61,819 bases of DNA from an uncultured Lachnospiraceae bacterium (lineage in GTDB: Bacteria > Bacillota > Clostridia > Lachnospirales > Lachnospiraceae): assembly GCA_934293575.1 (NCBI GenBank), contig CAKQYU010000014.1, positions 1 to 61,819 of the forward strand. Direction: 5' to 3'. Each line of letters opens with the position of its first letter. The stretch's first letter is position 1. The notes below the pieces were generated by a model, which was given only the letters and a program-made list of their open reading frames with translations, did no database searches and was not told the DNA's origin. Position numbers and translations under genes: made by a program. Of the stretch, positions 16,543-25,273 are shown in pieces.

Positions 16543-19020
16543 ATGGCTAGAAAATTAGACTTTGATAAAGAGGCCTTTAAGAAAGAGGTTGTAAACAACG
16601 TAAAGACTCTTTATCGTAAGACAATTGACGAAGCAACTCAGCAGCAGGTATTTCAGGCAGTTTCCTATGCAATCAAGGATACTATTATTGATCAGTGGAT
16701 TGCAACTCATAAGGAATATGAAAAAAGAAATGCAAAGACAGTTTATTATCTGTCAATGGAATTCTTAATGGGTAGAGCATTAGGAAACAACCTGATTAAT
16801 TTAACATGCTATAATGAAGTAAAAGAAGCATTGGATGAATTGGGATTTGATTTGAATGTAATCGAGGATCAGGAACCGGATGCAGCATTAGGTAACGGTG
16901 GTCTTGGTAGACTTGCAGCTTGTTTCTTAGATTCCCTTGCAACATTAGGTTATCCTGCATATGGATGCGGTATTCGTTATCGTTACGGTATGTTCAAACA
17001 GGAAATCGAAAACGGATACCAGATTGAAAAACCGGATGATTGGTTAAAGGATGGTAATCCATTTGAAGTTCGTCGTGCAGAATATGCATGTGAAGTTAAA
17101 TTCGGTGGTAATGTTAAGGTTGAGTATGTGAATGGACGGAATCGTTTCATTCAGGAGAACTATTCTTCTATTCGTGCAGTGCCATATGATCTTCCTATTA
17201 TCGGATATGGTAATAATGTAGTAAACACATTGAGAATCTGGGATGCGGAAGCAATTCAGGATTTCAATTTGGATTCATTTGACAAGGGTGAATATCAGAA
17301 GGCTGTTGAACAGCAGAATCTTGCCCGTACAATTGTTGAGGTTCTTTACCCAAATGATAATCACTATGCAGGTAAGGAATTAAGATTAAAGCAGCAGTAT
17401 TTCTTTATTTCTGCTTCTATCCAGACAGCATTAAATAAATTCAAAGAGAATAACAGTGATTTACATGATTTGCCAAAGAAGGTTACATTCCAGTTGAATG
17501 ATACACACCCAACTGTAACAGTTGCAGAGTTAATGAGACTTTTGGTTGATGAAGAAGGTCTTGAATGGGATGATGCATGGGATATCACATGTCATACCTG
17601 TGCTTACACAAACCATACAATTATGGCAGAAGCACTTGAGAAATGGCCAATTGAATTATTCTCAAGATTATTACCTCGTGTATATCAGATTATCGAAGAG
17701 ATTGACAGAAGATATGTAAATATGATTCGTGAGAAATATCCGGATAATCCTGAGAAGGTAAAGAATATGGCTATTCTTTATGATGGACAGGTTAAGATGG
17801 CTCATCTTGCAATCGCAGGTTCTTACTCTGTAAATGGTGTTGCACAGCTTCATACAGAGATTCTTAAGAAACGTGAGTTGAAAGATTTCTATGAGATGAG
17901 ACCGGAACAGTTTAATAATAAGACAAACGGTATTACACAGAGAAGATTCCTTTTACATGGTAATCCATTGTTGGCTGACTGGATTACTTCTAAGATTGGG
18001 GATGAATGGATTGTAGATCTTCCTAAGCTTGAGAAGTTGAAAGTGTATGTTGATGATGAAAAATATCAGCAGGAATTCATGAATATTAAGTATCAGAACA
18101 AAGTACGTCTTGCAGCTTATATTAAGGAACACAATGGTGTTGAAGTAGATCCTCGTTCTATCTTTGATGTTCAGGTTAAGAGATTACATGAGTACAAGCG
18201 TCAGTTACTTAACATTTTGCATGTAATGTATTTATATAACGAAATTAAAGAGCATCCGGAAATGGATATCGTTCCACGTACATTCATTTTTGGTGCAAAG
18301 GCAGCAGCCGGTTATAAGAGAGCTAAATTAACAATCAAGTTAATTAACTCAGTAGCAGATGTTATTAATAATGATGAATCAATTAACGGTAAGATTAAGG
18401 TTGTATTCATTGAAAACTATCGTGTTTCAAATGCAGAGTTGATTTTTGCAGCAGCAGATGTATCAGAACAGATTTCAACTGCTTCTCGTGAAGCTTCCGG
18501 TACAGGTAACATGAAGTTCATGTTAAATGGTGCTCCGACACTTGGAACAATGGATGGTGCAAACGTAGAAATTGTAGAAGAAGTTGGTGCAGAGAATGCA
18601 TTTATCTTCGGTTTGTCAGCAGATGAAGTAATGGCTTATGAGAGAGATCATAACTATCATCCGGAGGATATCTTCAACAGCAATATCAATGTCCGTAAGG
18701 TATTAACACAGTTGATTAACGGTACATTCCATGAGGATACCGAAATCTTCCGTGACATTTATGATTCATTGATTCATGAAGATGTTTACTTCACATTGAA
18801 GGATTTTGATTCTTACTGTGAAGCACATAAGAAGGTAGATGAAGCATACAGAGATGAGAAGAGATGGGCTAAGATGGCAATGTTAAATACAGCATGTTCA
18901 GGTAAATTCTCTTCTGACCGTACAATTGAACAGTATGCACAGGAAATCTGGCATTTGGAAAAGGTAACAGTAAACATGCCAAAGGAAAGTGCAACAGCTG
19001 CAAAGAAAAAGACAAAGTAA
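16543..19020 (+). CDS. glgP: Glycogen/maltodextrin phosphorylase
   Basis: An 825-residue GT35 enzyme that releases glucose-1-phosphate from alpha-1,4-glucans using pyridoxal phosphate. Conserved signatures: LSMEFLMGRAL near residue 65, DAALGNGGLGRLAACFLDSLA near 120, VQLNDTHP-type FQLNDTHPTV, VKRLHEYKRQLLN, and the cofactor-lysine motif EASGTGNMKFMLNG. The start at 16543 follows AAGGAGGAG; a longer frame from 16468 lacks a site. It has its own promoter and terminator, so it is monocistronic. Codon choice is biased as for a highly expressed gene. Confidence 0.96.
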   Translation: MARKLDFDKEAFKKEVVNNVKTLYRKTIDEATQQQVFQAVSYAIKDTIIDQWIATHKEYEKRNAKTVYYLSMEFLMGRALGNNLINLTCYNEVKEALDELGFDLNVIEDQEPDAALGNGGLGRLAACFLDSLATLGYPAYGCGIRYRYGMFKQEIENGYQIEKPDDWLKDGNPFEVRRAEYACEVKFGGNVKVEYVNGRNRFIQENYSSIRAVPYDLPIIGYGNNVVNTLRIWDAEAIQDFNLDSFDKGEYQKAVEQQNLARTIVEVLYPNDNHYAGKELRLKQQYFFISASIQTALNKFKENNSDLHDLPKKVTFQLNDTHPTVTVAELMRLLVDEEGLEWDDAWDITCHTCAYTNHTIMAEALEKWPIELFSRLLPRVYQIIEEIDRRYVNMIREKYPDNPEKVKNMAILYDGQVKMAHLAIAGSYSVNGVAQLHTEILKKRELKDFYEMRPEQFNNKTNGITQRRFLLHGNPLLADWITSKIGDEWIVDLPKLEKLKVYVDDEKYQQEFMNIKYQNKVRLAAYIKEHNGVEVDPRSIFDVQVKRLHEYKRQLLNILHVMYLYNEIKEHPEMDIVPRTFIFGAKAAAGYKRAKLTIKLINSVADVINNDESINGKIKVVFIENYRVSNAELIFAAADVSEQISTASREASGTGNMKFMLNGAPTLGTMDGANVEIVEEVGAENAFIFGLSADEVMAYERDHNYHPEDIFNSNINVRKVLTQLINGTFHEDTEIFRDIYDSLIHEDVYFTLKDFDSYCEAHKKVDEAYRDEKRWAKMAMLNTACSGKFSSDRTIEQYAQEIWHLEKVTVNMPKESATAAKKKTK

Positions 19021-19040
19021 TTGTCAACTAAGGTATAACG

Positions 19041-19078
19041 AAAACCTCTATCGCATAGGATTGTGATAGAGGTTTTTT
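19041..19078 (+). terminator. glgP terminator overlapping next gene's ribosome site
   Basis: AAAACCTCTATC (from 19041) pairs with GATAGAGGTTTT, followed by TTAATATG, where the ATG at 19082 is the next gene's start. The only ribosome-site-like sequence for that gene, AGAGG at 19068-19072, lies inside the 3' arm. Confidence 0.85.
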
Positions 19079-19081
19079 AAT

Positions 19082-20035
19082 ATGAAAAAATGGTTGATAT
19101 CAATATTATTAATAATGTTATTTCCGGTTTTGATAGCCTGCCCGGTTATTTTTTTCTCACCGGAGCTTCATTTTGGAATGGGTTATATGTCTGTAAAAGA
19201 CCATTTGATGGGAAAAAGGATTCTGCTTGAAATCAACGGTCTGTACAAGGATATGGACGTAGAGGAGTATGTGGTAGGTATCATGGCGGGAACTTCTCCC
19301 GCAGATTATAATATGGAAGCTTTAAAGGTTCAGGCAATTCTGATTCGCACAAATTTATTAAAAGAAATGGAAGAAAAAAAGACTTCCGATGCAAAGGATT
19401 TATCTTATGAATATCTGACAATGGAAGATAGAAAAGCTTTATGGGGAAACCGATATTATGATGAAAATGAAAGACGTATGGAACAGGCGGTTTCCGCGAC
19501 TGCGGGACAGGTAATCTATTATAAGGATGAATTGATTATGGCATTATATCATGATGTCAGTATCGGAAAGACACTTAGCGCAAAAGAGGAACTGGGAGAG
19601 GATATTCCGTATCTGCAATCCGTTGAAAGCAGTCAGGATGTGGAAGCTAAAAATTACATGAATATTATAGAACTGAAACAGGATGATTTGAAAAATATAG
19701 TGGCAGAATATACAGAGGAAAAAAAGGACGAAAATGCACAGGAGGATGCTGTAAAAATCAGTCTGGAGGAAAGTACGGAAAACGGATATGTAAAGAAGGT
19801 TAAAATAAATGGAATCGATTATACGGGGGAGGAAGTCATGAATTTGTTTGGCTTATCCTCTGTAAATTATTACATTGAAGAAATGGATGACAAAATCCGG
19901 TTTGTCTGTCTTGGAAAGGGACATAGCATGGGTGTTTCCTTATACGGAGCAAACTATATGGCTGAAAATGGTGCAACATCAAAAGAAATCATACAATACT
20001 ATTACAAGGATATCAGAATTGAAAAGTACAATTGA
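19082..20035 (+). CDS. SpoIID-like protein with degenerate active site
   Basis: A 317-residue protein with one N-terminal membrane helix (about 4-26). SpoIID signatures are visible: VEEYVVGIMAG, MEALKVQAILIRT, SIGKTLSAKEEL in place of TSGGxT, and GKGHSMGVSLYGANYMAENG near the end. SpoIID is a lytic transglycosylase used in engulfment. The family has AAEMP at the catalytic glutamate, but here the aligned stretch is AGTSP, so that glutamate is absent. Together with a SpoIIQ-like gene downstream this suggests a sporulation or cell-wall cluster. It may serve as a structural rather than catalytic protein. Confidence 0.78.
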   Translation: MKKWLISILLIMLFPVLIACPVIFFSPELHFGMGYMSVKDHLMGKRILLEINGLYKDMDVEEYVVGIMAGTSPADYNMEALKVQAILIRTNLLKEMEEKKTSDAKDLSYEYLTMEDRKALWGNRYYDENERRMEQAVSATAGQVIYYKDELIMALYHDVSIGKTLSAKEELGEDIPYLQSVESSQDVEAKNYMNIIELKQDDLKNIVAEYTEEKKDENAQEDAVKISLEESTENGYVKKVKINGIDYTGEEVMNLFGLSSVNYYIEEMDDKIRFVCLGKGHSMGVSLYGANYMAENGATSKEIIQYYYKDIRIEKYN

Positions 20036-20060
20036 CAGGCAGGCTGTTTTATGAAATAAT
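20032..20060 (+). promoter_or_regulatory. Promoter for the L,D-transpeptidase gene
   Basis: TTGACA (20032-20037) overlaps the stop codon of the SpoIID-like gene; 17-base spacer; AATAAT (20055-20060). Confidence 0.5.
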
Positions 20061-20138
20061 TAAAGTGTTTTTTTATGACTAAAATAAGATATTTCCTGTC
20101 ATTTGGAATGGGAAAATGATACAAAAGAAGGATCGGAC

Positions 20139-21605
20139 ATGAAGCATCGTTTTTTTCTGGCAGATGTGCCGGTTATGTTTATAATCAGCATTGGCTTGCT
20201 ATTTCTGATAGGACAACTGAATCATCCGCTCAACATGACGAGTTATCAAAAAAGCTCTACAGAATTAGGTGAGTATGATGGTGTCATAATTAAAGATGGT
20301 GGAACAGCTGAAAGCGGAACCAAACCGGAAGAAGTGTTTTATAATGGTTCGGAATTAGAGGATAATGGGTGTCAGTTTGCAATCAAAGTAAATAAAACAA
20401 GAAATGTTGTGACGGTTTATACACTGGGTGCGAATGGTATTTATGATAAACCGTATCGGGCAATGGTATGTTCTGTTGGACAAACGGGAAATACTCCGGT
20501 TGGAATTTATAACCTGGGAGACCGTTCCGAGTGGCTTCCGTTAGAAGGTAACGTTTACGGTCAATATGATACACATATTACCGGGGATATTTTATTTCAT
20601 TCCGTGCCATACTTTACACAGAATAAGAATGATTTGGAAATTGAAGAGTATAACAAATTAGGACAAAGTGTATCAGCGGGCTGCGTCCGTTTGTCGGTCA
20701 TTGATGCAAAGTGGATTTATGATAATTGCAGTGCCGGTACATTAGTTGAGATTTTTGAAAGTGATTATGACGGACCGATGGGAAAACCCGTTTCTGCAGT
20801 AATTAGCAGTGGTGGGGATTCCGGTAATTGGGATCCGACTGACCCGGATCGGGATAATCCGTATATGGGAAATATTCCGATAATCTTGGGTGCATACGAC
20901 AGAGAAGTAGAGTTATTTTCGGATTTTGATATCAAGTCCGGTGTTTCTGCTCTGGATTCCGAAGGAAATGATGTTACGGATTACATTAAGACAGAAGGGG
21001 AAGTGGATATGTCGACCTGTGGAACGTATCAGGTTACATATTCTGTGACAGATGAAACCGGAATTACAGGAACGGCAACGGCTAATATTATTGTAAAGGA
21101 TGACCAGCCACCGGAATTGTATGTAGACCAGACCGTAACTTCCATTGGAATGTATGATGTTACCAATATGAAGGATTTATATGAACTATTGCTGAAAAAC
21201 GTTACCGCATTCGACGGGAATCAACCTTTGGACAGTGATAATATATTAGTGGATTATTCCGAAATATTAGAGAAAAAATACGGAAAATGTCATGTGAAGT
21301 ATCGTGCAAAGGATTTGGCAGGTAATGAGTCAAAGGTAGTGGTTTTGAGTATTGATGTAGATTTGGAAGCCCCGCAATTGACGTTAAAGGATGAAAGACA
21401 GGATACCATTTCCGTATCGAATATGTTGAGTGATGAATATATGTTGAATCTGGTGGAGGCTACCGATAATAGTGGTTATGTGGATCTTACATTAAGTCGT
21501 CCGCTGACTTACCGGAAGGATGAGCCTTACATTGTAGTATATTGTGCAAAAGACAAATTTGGGAATGTTAGTACATTAAGTGTAACCTATCAATTAAAAG
21601 ATTGA
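20139..21605 (+). CDS. L,D-transpeptidase (YkuD) with Ig-like repeats
   Basis: A 488-residue membrane-anchored protein: membrane helix about 10-28, YkuD catalytic domain about 90-225 and two or three bacterial Ig-like segments to the end (YDREVELFSDFD, then TCGTYQVTYSVTDETG). The YkuD motif is ILFHSVPYF followed by SVSAGCVRLS, giving the nucleophile Cys and Arg, with Ala where many members have His before GC. These enzymes make 3-3 cross-links or attach proteins in peptidoglycan. The start at 20139 is preferred over 20103 for its basic residues before the membrane helix. It sits between SpoIID-like and SpoIIQ-like genes. Confidence 0.88.
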   Translation: MKHRFFLADVPVMFIISIGLLFLIGQLNHPLNMTSYQKSSTELGEYDGVIIKDGGTAESGTKPEEVFYNGSELEDNGCQFAIKVNKTRNVVTVYTLGANGIYDKPYRAMVCSVGQTGNTPVGIYNLGDRSEWLPLEGNVYGQYDTHITGDILFHSVPYFTQNKNDLEIEEYNKLGQSVSAGCVRLSVIDAKWIYDNCSAGTLVEIFESDYDGPMGKPVSAVISSGGDSGNWDPTDPDRDNPYMGNIPIILGAYDREVELFSDFDIKSGVSALDSEGNDVTDYIKTEGEVDMSTCGTYQVTYSVTDETGITGTATANIIVKDDQPPELYVDQTVTSIGMYDVTNMKDLYELLLKNVTAFDGNQPLDSDNILVDYSEILEKKYGKCHVKYRAKDLAGNESKVVVLSIDVDLEAPQLTLKDERQDTISVSNMLSDEYMLNLVEATDNSGYVDLTLSRPLTYRKDEPYIVVYCAKDKFGNVSTLSVTYQLKD

Positions 21606-21659
21606 TTTTCTGAATAAAAAAATCGCTCTATGGCAAACCTAACTGTAGAGGTGATGAAT

Positions 21660-22427
21660 ATGAAGCAGAATAAAGATTCTTTCTTACAAAAGGTAAAAGA
21701 TAATGCTTTTTATTTGACGTTCGGAATCGGTCTGATAGCGTTATTGGTGGCAGTATCGATTTATACGGTAAAACAACAGGATAACCAGATTGCACAATTG
21801 GATTTGAATACCGCATCGGATTACAGTGAACTTACGACAGAAGCAGCTGATACCAAAGAAACAAATGGTCAGGTTACCAAAAAAACAGGAGAAACAACAA
21901 GGGTTACAACAGAAGCTGTGCAGACGACACAGGATACAGAACATACAGATGTGACAGAGACGGCAACAGAGTCTGTAACGCTGCCGGTCAGTTCTCCGGC
22001 GGGGGAATTGAATTTTAACAGCGAAGAAACCATCGGATGGCCGGTAAACGGTGAAGTTATATTGCCATACAGTATGGAGACAACGGTATATTTTAAAACG
22101 TTAGATCAATACAGATGCAATCCGGGTATGTTGATTGGTGCAGATACCGGAGAATCTGTTAAGAGTGTATATCTTGGTAAGGTTACAAAGGTAACAAGTG
22201 ATGATGTATACGGCAATATGGTAACAGTGTATCTAGGGAATAATTACAGTGTTGTCTATGGTCAGTTAGATGCAATTCATGTAAAAGAAGGGGATTATGT
22301 AAAAGCCGGTGATGTTATTGGAACGGTTGCAACACCAACGGATAGTTTTTCGGAAGAAGGAAGTCATGTATTTCTTCAGATGTTAGATGAAGAAACCCCG
22401 GTTGATCCAACATTATTTATGGAATGA
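21660..22427 (+). CDS. SpoIIQ-like degenerate M23 (LytM) protein
   Basis: A 255-residue protein with one membrane helix (about 17-37), a Thr/Glu-rich linker and a C-terminal LytM fold (about 130-255: GWPVNGEVILPYS, GKVTKVTSDDVYGN, VVYGQLDAIHVKEGDYV). The zinc ligands are lost: CNPGMLIGA replaces the HxxxD motif and SHVFLQ replaces HxH. That is typical of SpoIIQ, which acts as the forespore half of the SpoIIQ-SpoIIIAH channel rather than as a peptidase. The start at 21660 follows AGAGGTG. Clostridia often keep spoIID next to spoIIQ, which supports this assignment. Confidence 0.75.
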   Translation: MKQNKDSFLQKVKDNAFYLTFGIGLIALLVAVSIYTVKQQDNQIAQLDLNTASDYSELTTEAADTKETNGQVTKKTGETTRVTTEAVQTTQDTEHTDVTETATESVTLPVSSPAGELNFNSEETIGWPVNGEVILPYSMETTVYFKTLDQYRCNPGMLIGADTGESVKSVYLGKVTKVTSDDVYGNMVTVYLGNNYSVVYGQLDAIHVKEGDYVKAGDVIGTVATPTDSFSEEGSHVFLQMLDEETPVDPTLFME

Positions 22428-22516
22428 AAAATTAGCGGATGGCTGTGTATCAGGCACAGTCATCTGCAAAGATAAAATAGCAACTGAGATTTTCGGTGAA
22501 AATGAGGTGCAGAGAG

Positions 22517-24568
22517 ATGAATACAAGTCAAACAAATGAGTTTGTAGTGCAGGTAATGGATTTTTCCGAACATGCAATGTTTGCATATGCAAAGGATGAT
22601 TTTCAGGTTTTATATGCAAACCACAAGGCTCAGGAAATCTTTGGAGAAAAATTACAGGACAGAGCCTGTTATCAGGCGGTAGAGGGCAGACAACTGCCTT
22701 GCTTTGATTGTCCCTTTGTTTCGTTAAAGGATGGTAGTGAAGTTACGGTGCAACGGTATCTTGAATCCTTTGACTGCAGGGTACAGATAAAAGCAAGAGA
22801 AATTACATGGGGAAATGGACGTTCTGCCATTTTATGTAAGATGTTGGATTCCGAACAATTATTGGAAGTAAAACACCAAAATGACCGGAATGTACAGGAG
22901 GTCTATGCAGAAAAACTCCGGTTGTCGGGTGAGTTATATCAGGCGGTTGTCAATCAGTTGAAAACGATAGTGTTTGAATATAACTGTGAAAAGAAAACCT
23001 TTTATACGTCTTCTTTATTTAAAGAGAAATTTGGCATAGAAGAGATTGCCGATATCAACTTTTTAAAGCATCCGGATACGGCGGCATTGGTGTATCAGGA
23101 GGATATACCGATTTATTCGATGTTGTTTGATAAGAGAGAAGATGATTTCCGGGAGGTTACCTGTCGGCTGAATGAAGTGACCGGAAAGCAGACATGGTAT
23201 AAAATAAGCATCCAGATGATACGTCATGAGGATGGCAGGCTATACAGGATTATAGGAACCCTAAAGGATGTGGATGAGGTTACCAGAACGCATGAAACAA
23301 TTCGTTATCGTGCAGAATATGATACATTAACCAATATTCCGAATGTGAATCGTTTTTACATAGATGTCAGTCATATGATAACAGAGCAGACCGATAAGCA
23401 GTTTGCGATTATATCGTTTGATATTAATAAATTCAAAATGATCAATGATTTATTTGGAATGTCAAGTGGAGATGCTGTGTTACGGCATGTGGCAAATGTG
23501 TTAAAGCAGCAGCTTCCGTCCGGTGCAATGTATTGCAGAGTACATTCGGATGTATTTTTTGTCTGTGTAGAATATCAGAAACGTGGAGATTTGATTAAAC
23601 TGATTGAGAAAATCCGCAAAGGCATTTATAAGAATGATTTTGCATTTGATATTAATACCTCTTATGGTATATATCTGGTAGCGGATACCACTATTCCGGT
23701 TAATCTGATGTGTGACAGGGCTTCGCTGGCAGCGAGAACGGTAAAGGACAGTGCAATGAAGTTTTGTTCTTTTTATGATGAACAGTATCGAAAAGATATT
23801 ATGAAGACATCAGAGATTGAACATGATATGAATCATGCATTGGCAGATAATCAGTTTTTGATGTATTTGCAGCCGAAAATCAACTTAAACAGCTCAAAAA
23901 TATGTGGGGCTGAGGTTTTGTGCCGCTGGATGCATCCGGTAAAGGGTTTGATCCAGCCGAATGATTTCATTCCGTTATTTGAAAGAAATGGATTTATACT
24001 GCGTCTGGACGAGTACATGTGGGAAAAGGCGTGTCAGACACTTGCAAAGTGGAAGGAACAGGGAAAAACGATTGTGCCGCTTTCTGTTAATATATCCAGA
24101 TATCACATTAAAAATAACGATTTAGTAGCGGTATGGAAGAAATTGATTAAGAAATATAAGATTAATCCATCGGATTTGACATTGGAAATAACAGAAACCT
24201 TTTTCTATGATTCGGAAGATTTGGGTATTGTTTTACAGGAACTGCAGGATTTAGGCTTTGATTTGGAAATTGATGATTTTGGAGCCGGATATTCGTCCCT
24301 GAATTTAATCCGTCATGTTCCGGTTAATACAATTAAGATTGATAAAGATTTTCTGGATCAGAAACTGTCAACGGACAAAGGAAAAATTGTTATCCGTCAC
24401 ACCATTGCAATGGCAAAGGATTTGAAGCTGGGAGTTATTGCAGAGGGCGTGGAAACAAAGGAGCATGTTGACTTTTTGAAGCAGTCTGCCTGCGATGTTG
24501 CACAGGGATATTATTTTGCAAAACCGATGCCGTTAGAGGATTTTGAGAATCTCTTATTTGAAGATTAA
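22517..24568 (+). CDS. PAS - degenerate GGDEF - EAL cyclic-di-GMP protein
   Basis: A 683-residue cytoplasmic signalling protein. Residues about 10-120 are a PAS-like domain with a Cys cluster (CYQAVEGRQLPCFDCPF), about 150-265 a second PAS, about 270-425 a GGDEF domain and about 430-680 an EAL domain. The GGDEF signature is RVHSDVFF, so it cannot make cyclic-di-GMP and may only bind GTP. The EAL domain keeps AEVLCRW, NIS, EITET, DDFGAGYSS, K and AEGVET, so phosphodiesterase activity is expected. The start at 22517 follows GAGGTG. The Cys cluster could sense redox or bind metal. Confidence 0.9.
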   Translation: MNTSQTNEFVVQVMDFSEHAMFAYAKDDFQVLYANHKAQEIFGEKLQDRACYQAVEGRQLPCFDCPFVSLKDGSEVTVQRYLESFDCRVQIKAREITWGNGRSAILCKMLDSEQLLEVKHQNDRNVQEVYAEKLRLSGELYQAVVNQLKTIVFEYNCEKKTFYTSSLFKEKFGIEEIADINFLKHPDTAALVYQEDIPIYSMLFDKREDDFREVTCRLNEVTGKQTWYKISIQMIRHEDGRLYRIIGTLKDVDEVTRTHETIRYRAEYDTLTNIPNVNRFYIDVSHMITEQTDKQFAIISFDINKFKMINDLFGMSSGDAVLRHVANVLKQQLPSGAMYCRVHSDVFFVCVEYQKRGDLIKLIEKIRKGIYKNDFAFDINTSYGIYLVADTTIPVNLMCDRASLAARTVKDSAMKFCSFYDEQYRKDIMKTSEIEHDMNHALADNQFLMYLQPKINLNSSKICGAEVLCRWMHPVKGLIQPNDFIPLFERNGFILRLDEYMWEKACQTLAKWKEQGKTIVPLSVNISRYHIKNNDLVAVWKKLIKKYKINPSDLTLEITETFFYDSEDLGIVLQELQDLGFDLEIDDFGAGYSSLNLIRHVPVNTIKIDKDFLDQKLSTDKGKIVIRHTIAMAKDLKLGVIAEGVETKEHVDFLKQSACDVAQGYYFAKPMPLEDFENLLFED

Positions 24569-24587
24569 AAAAATTTTAAATGTTATC

Positions 24588-24616
24588 TTGACATACGCAA
24601 TACCATATTGTATAGT
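24588..24616 (+). promoter_or_regulatory. Consensus promoter for acpP
   Basis: TTGACA (24588-24593), 17-base spacer, TATAGT (24611-24616). Confidence 0.85.
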
Positions 24617-24661
24617 CATTGTGTTAATGAACCTAATATGAATTTAAAGGAGATTATTATT

Positions 24662-24895
24662 ATGCCAGATAAGATGAAAGAAATTATTGCTGAGCAGCTT
24701 AGTGTTGACGTAAGCGAAATTCAATTAACATCAAACTTCAAGGAGGATTTAGAAGCTGATTCATTGGATTTATTTGAATTAGTTATGGCTCTTGAGGAAG
24801 AGTATGATGTTGAGATTCCTTCTGAGGATTTGGAAAAGATTGAAACAGTAGAAGATATTATCGAGTACTTAAGATCTAAGGGTGTTGAAATCTAA
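24662..24895 (+). CDS. acpP: Acyl carrier protein
   Basis: A 77-residue acidic carrier protein with the phosphopantetheine site DSLDLFELVMALEEEY (Ser about 38) and the usual ending IETVEDIIEYL. The ATG at 24662 follows AAAGGAG; longer frames would begin within the promoter. It stands alone with its own promoter and terminator, not in a fab operon, so it could be either the housekeeping ACP or an extra one. Confidence 0.9.
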   Translation: MPDKMKEIIAEQLSVDVSEIQLTSNFKEDLEADSLDLFELVMALEEEYDVEIPSEDLEKIETVEDIIEYLRSKGVEI

Positions 24896-24903
24896 TCGTT
24901 CAT

Positions 24904-24935
24904 AAAAAAAGAGTGCAGTAAGCACTCTTTTTTAT
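24904..24935 (+). terminator. acpP terminator
   Basis: A-rich 5' arm with GAGTGC (24911-24916), loop AGTAA, GCACTC (24922-24927) and a run of eight T. Confidence 0.9.
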
Positions 24936-25007
24936 TGCCCGATTTTACGATTTCATTCGGTTTTGTTATTCCATAATTTAGATTGGATTGTAACATGTAA
25001 TTTACAC

Positions 25008-25181
25008 CTACATCTGATGTCTGACAACGCCATATTCGTCATCTAACCGGAAAAAGGAACATTCGGTATTCCTTCCCTGAAGGAACTTAACCATGTCATC
25101 CTCATCTAAGTTAACATCACATTCGTAACATTCCCAGTCTTCATCATAGACATAGTGTACACATTGTTCGCATAAATCCAT
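25008..25181 (-). CDS. DUF6472-type cysteine-rich miniprotein
   Basis: A 57-residue acidic protein on the minus strand. It has four cysteines in the pattern CxxC near the start and CYEC near residue 18, then NLDEDDMVKFL, a later TECSFF cysteine and the ending DDEYGVVRHQM. I recognise this as the small DUF6472 family common in Lachnospiraceae; its function is unknown. GGAG lies 8 bases before the ATG at 25181. The paired cysteines suggest a zinc-binding knuckle. Confidence 0.8.
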   Translation of the reverse strand: MDLCEQCVHYVYDEDWECYECDVNLDEDDMVKFLQGRNTECSFFRLDDEYGVVRHQM

Positions 25182-25217
25182 AAGAACATCTCCTTATTGC
25201 ATGTTTTCTGTATAAAG

Positions 25218-25245
25218 AAAGGGTTCTGTATTAACAGAACCCTTT
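25218..25245 (-). terminator. Terminator after cellobiose phosphorylase gene
   Basis: A perfect 12-base stem, AAAGGGTTCTGT and ACAGAACCCTTT, around an ATTA loop. On the minus strand the 3' arm is followed by CTTTATAC. Confidence 0.75.
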
Positions 25246-25273
25246 AAATTTCATTGTATCATGAAGATAAAGA

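Noticed and set aside
22502..24568. A functional diguanylate cyclase in the PAS-GGDEF-EAL protein
   Set aside because: The GGDEF signature is replaced by HSDVF, so cyclase activity is not supported; only the EAL domain looks intact.
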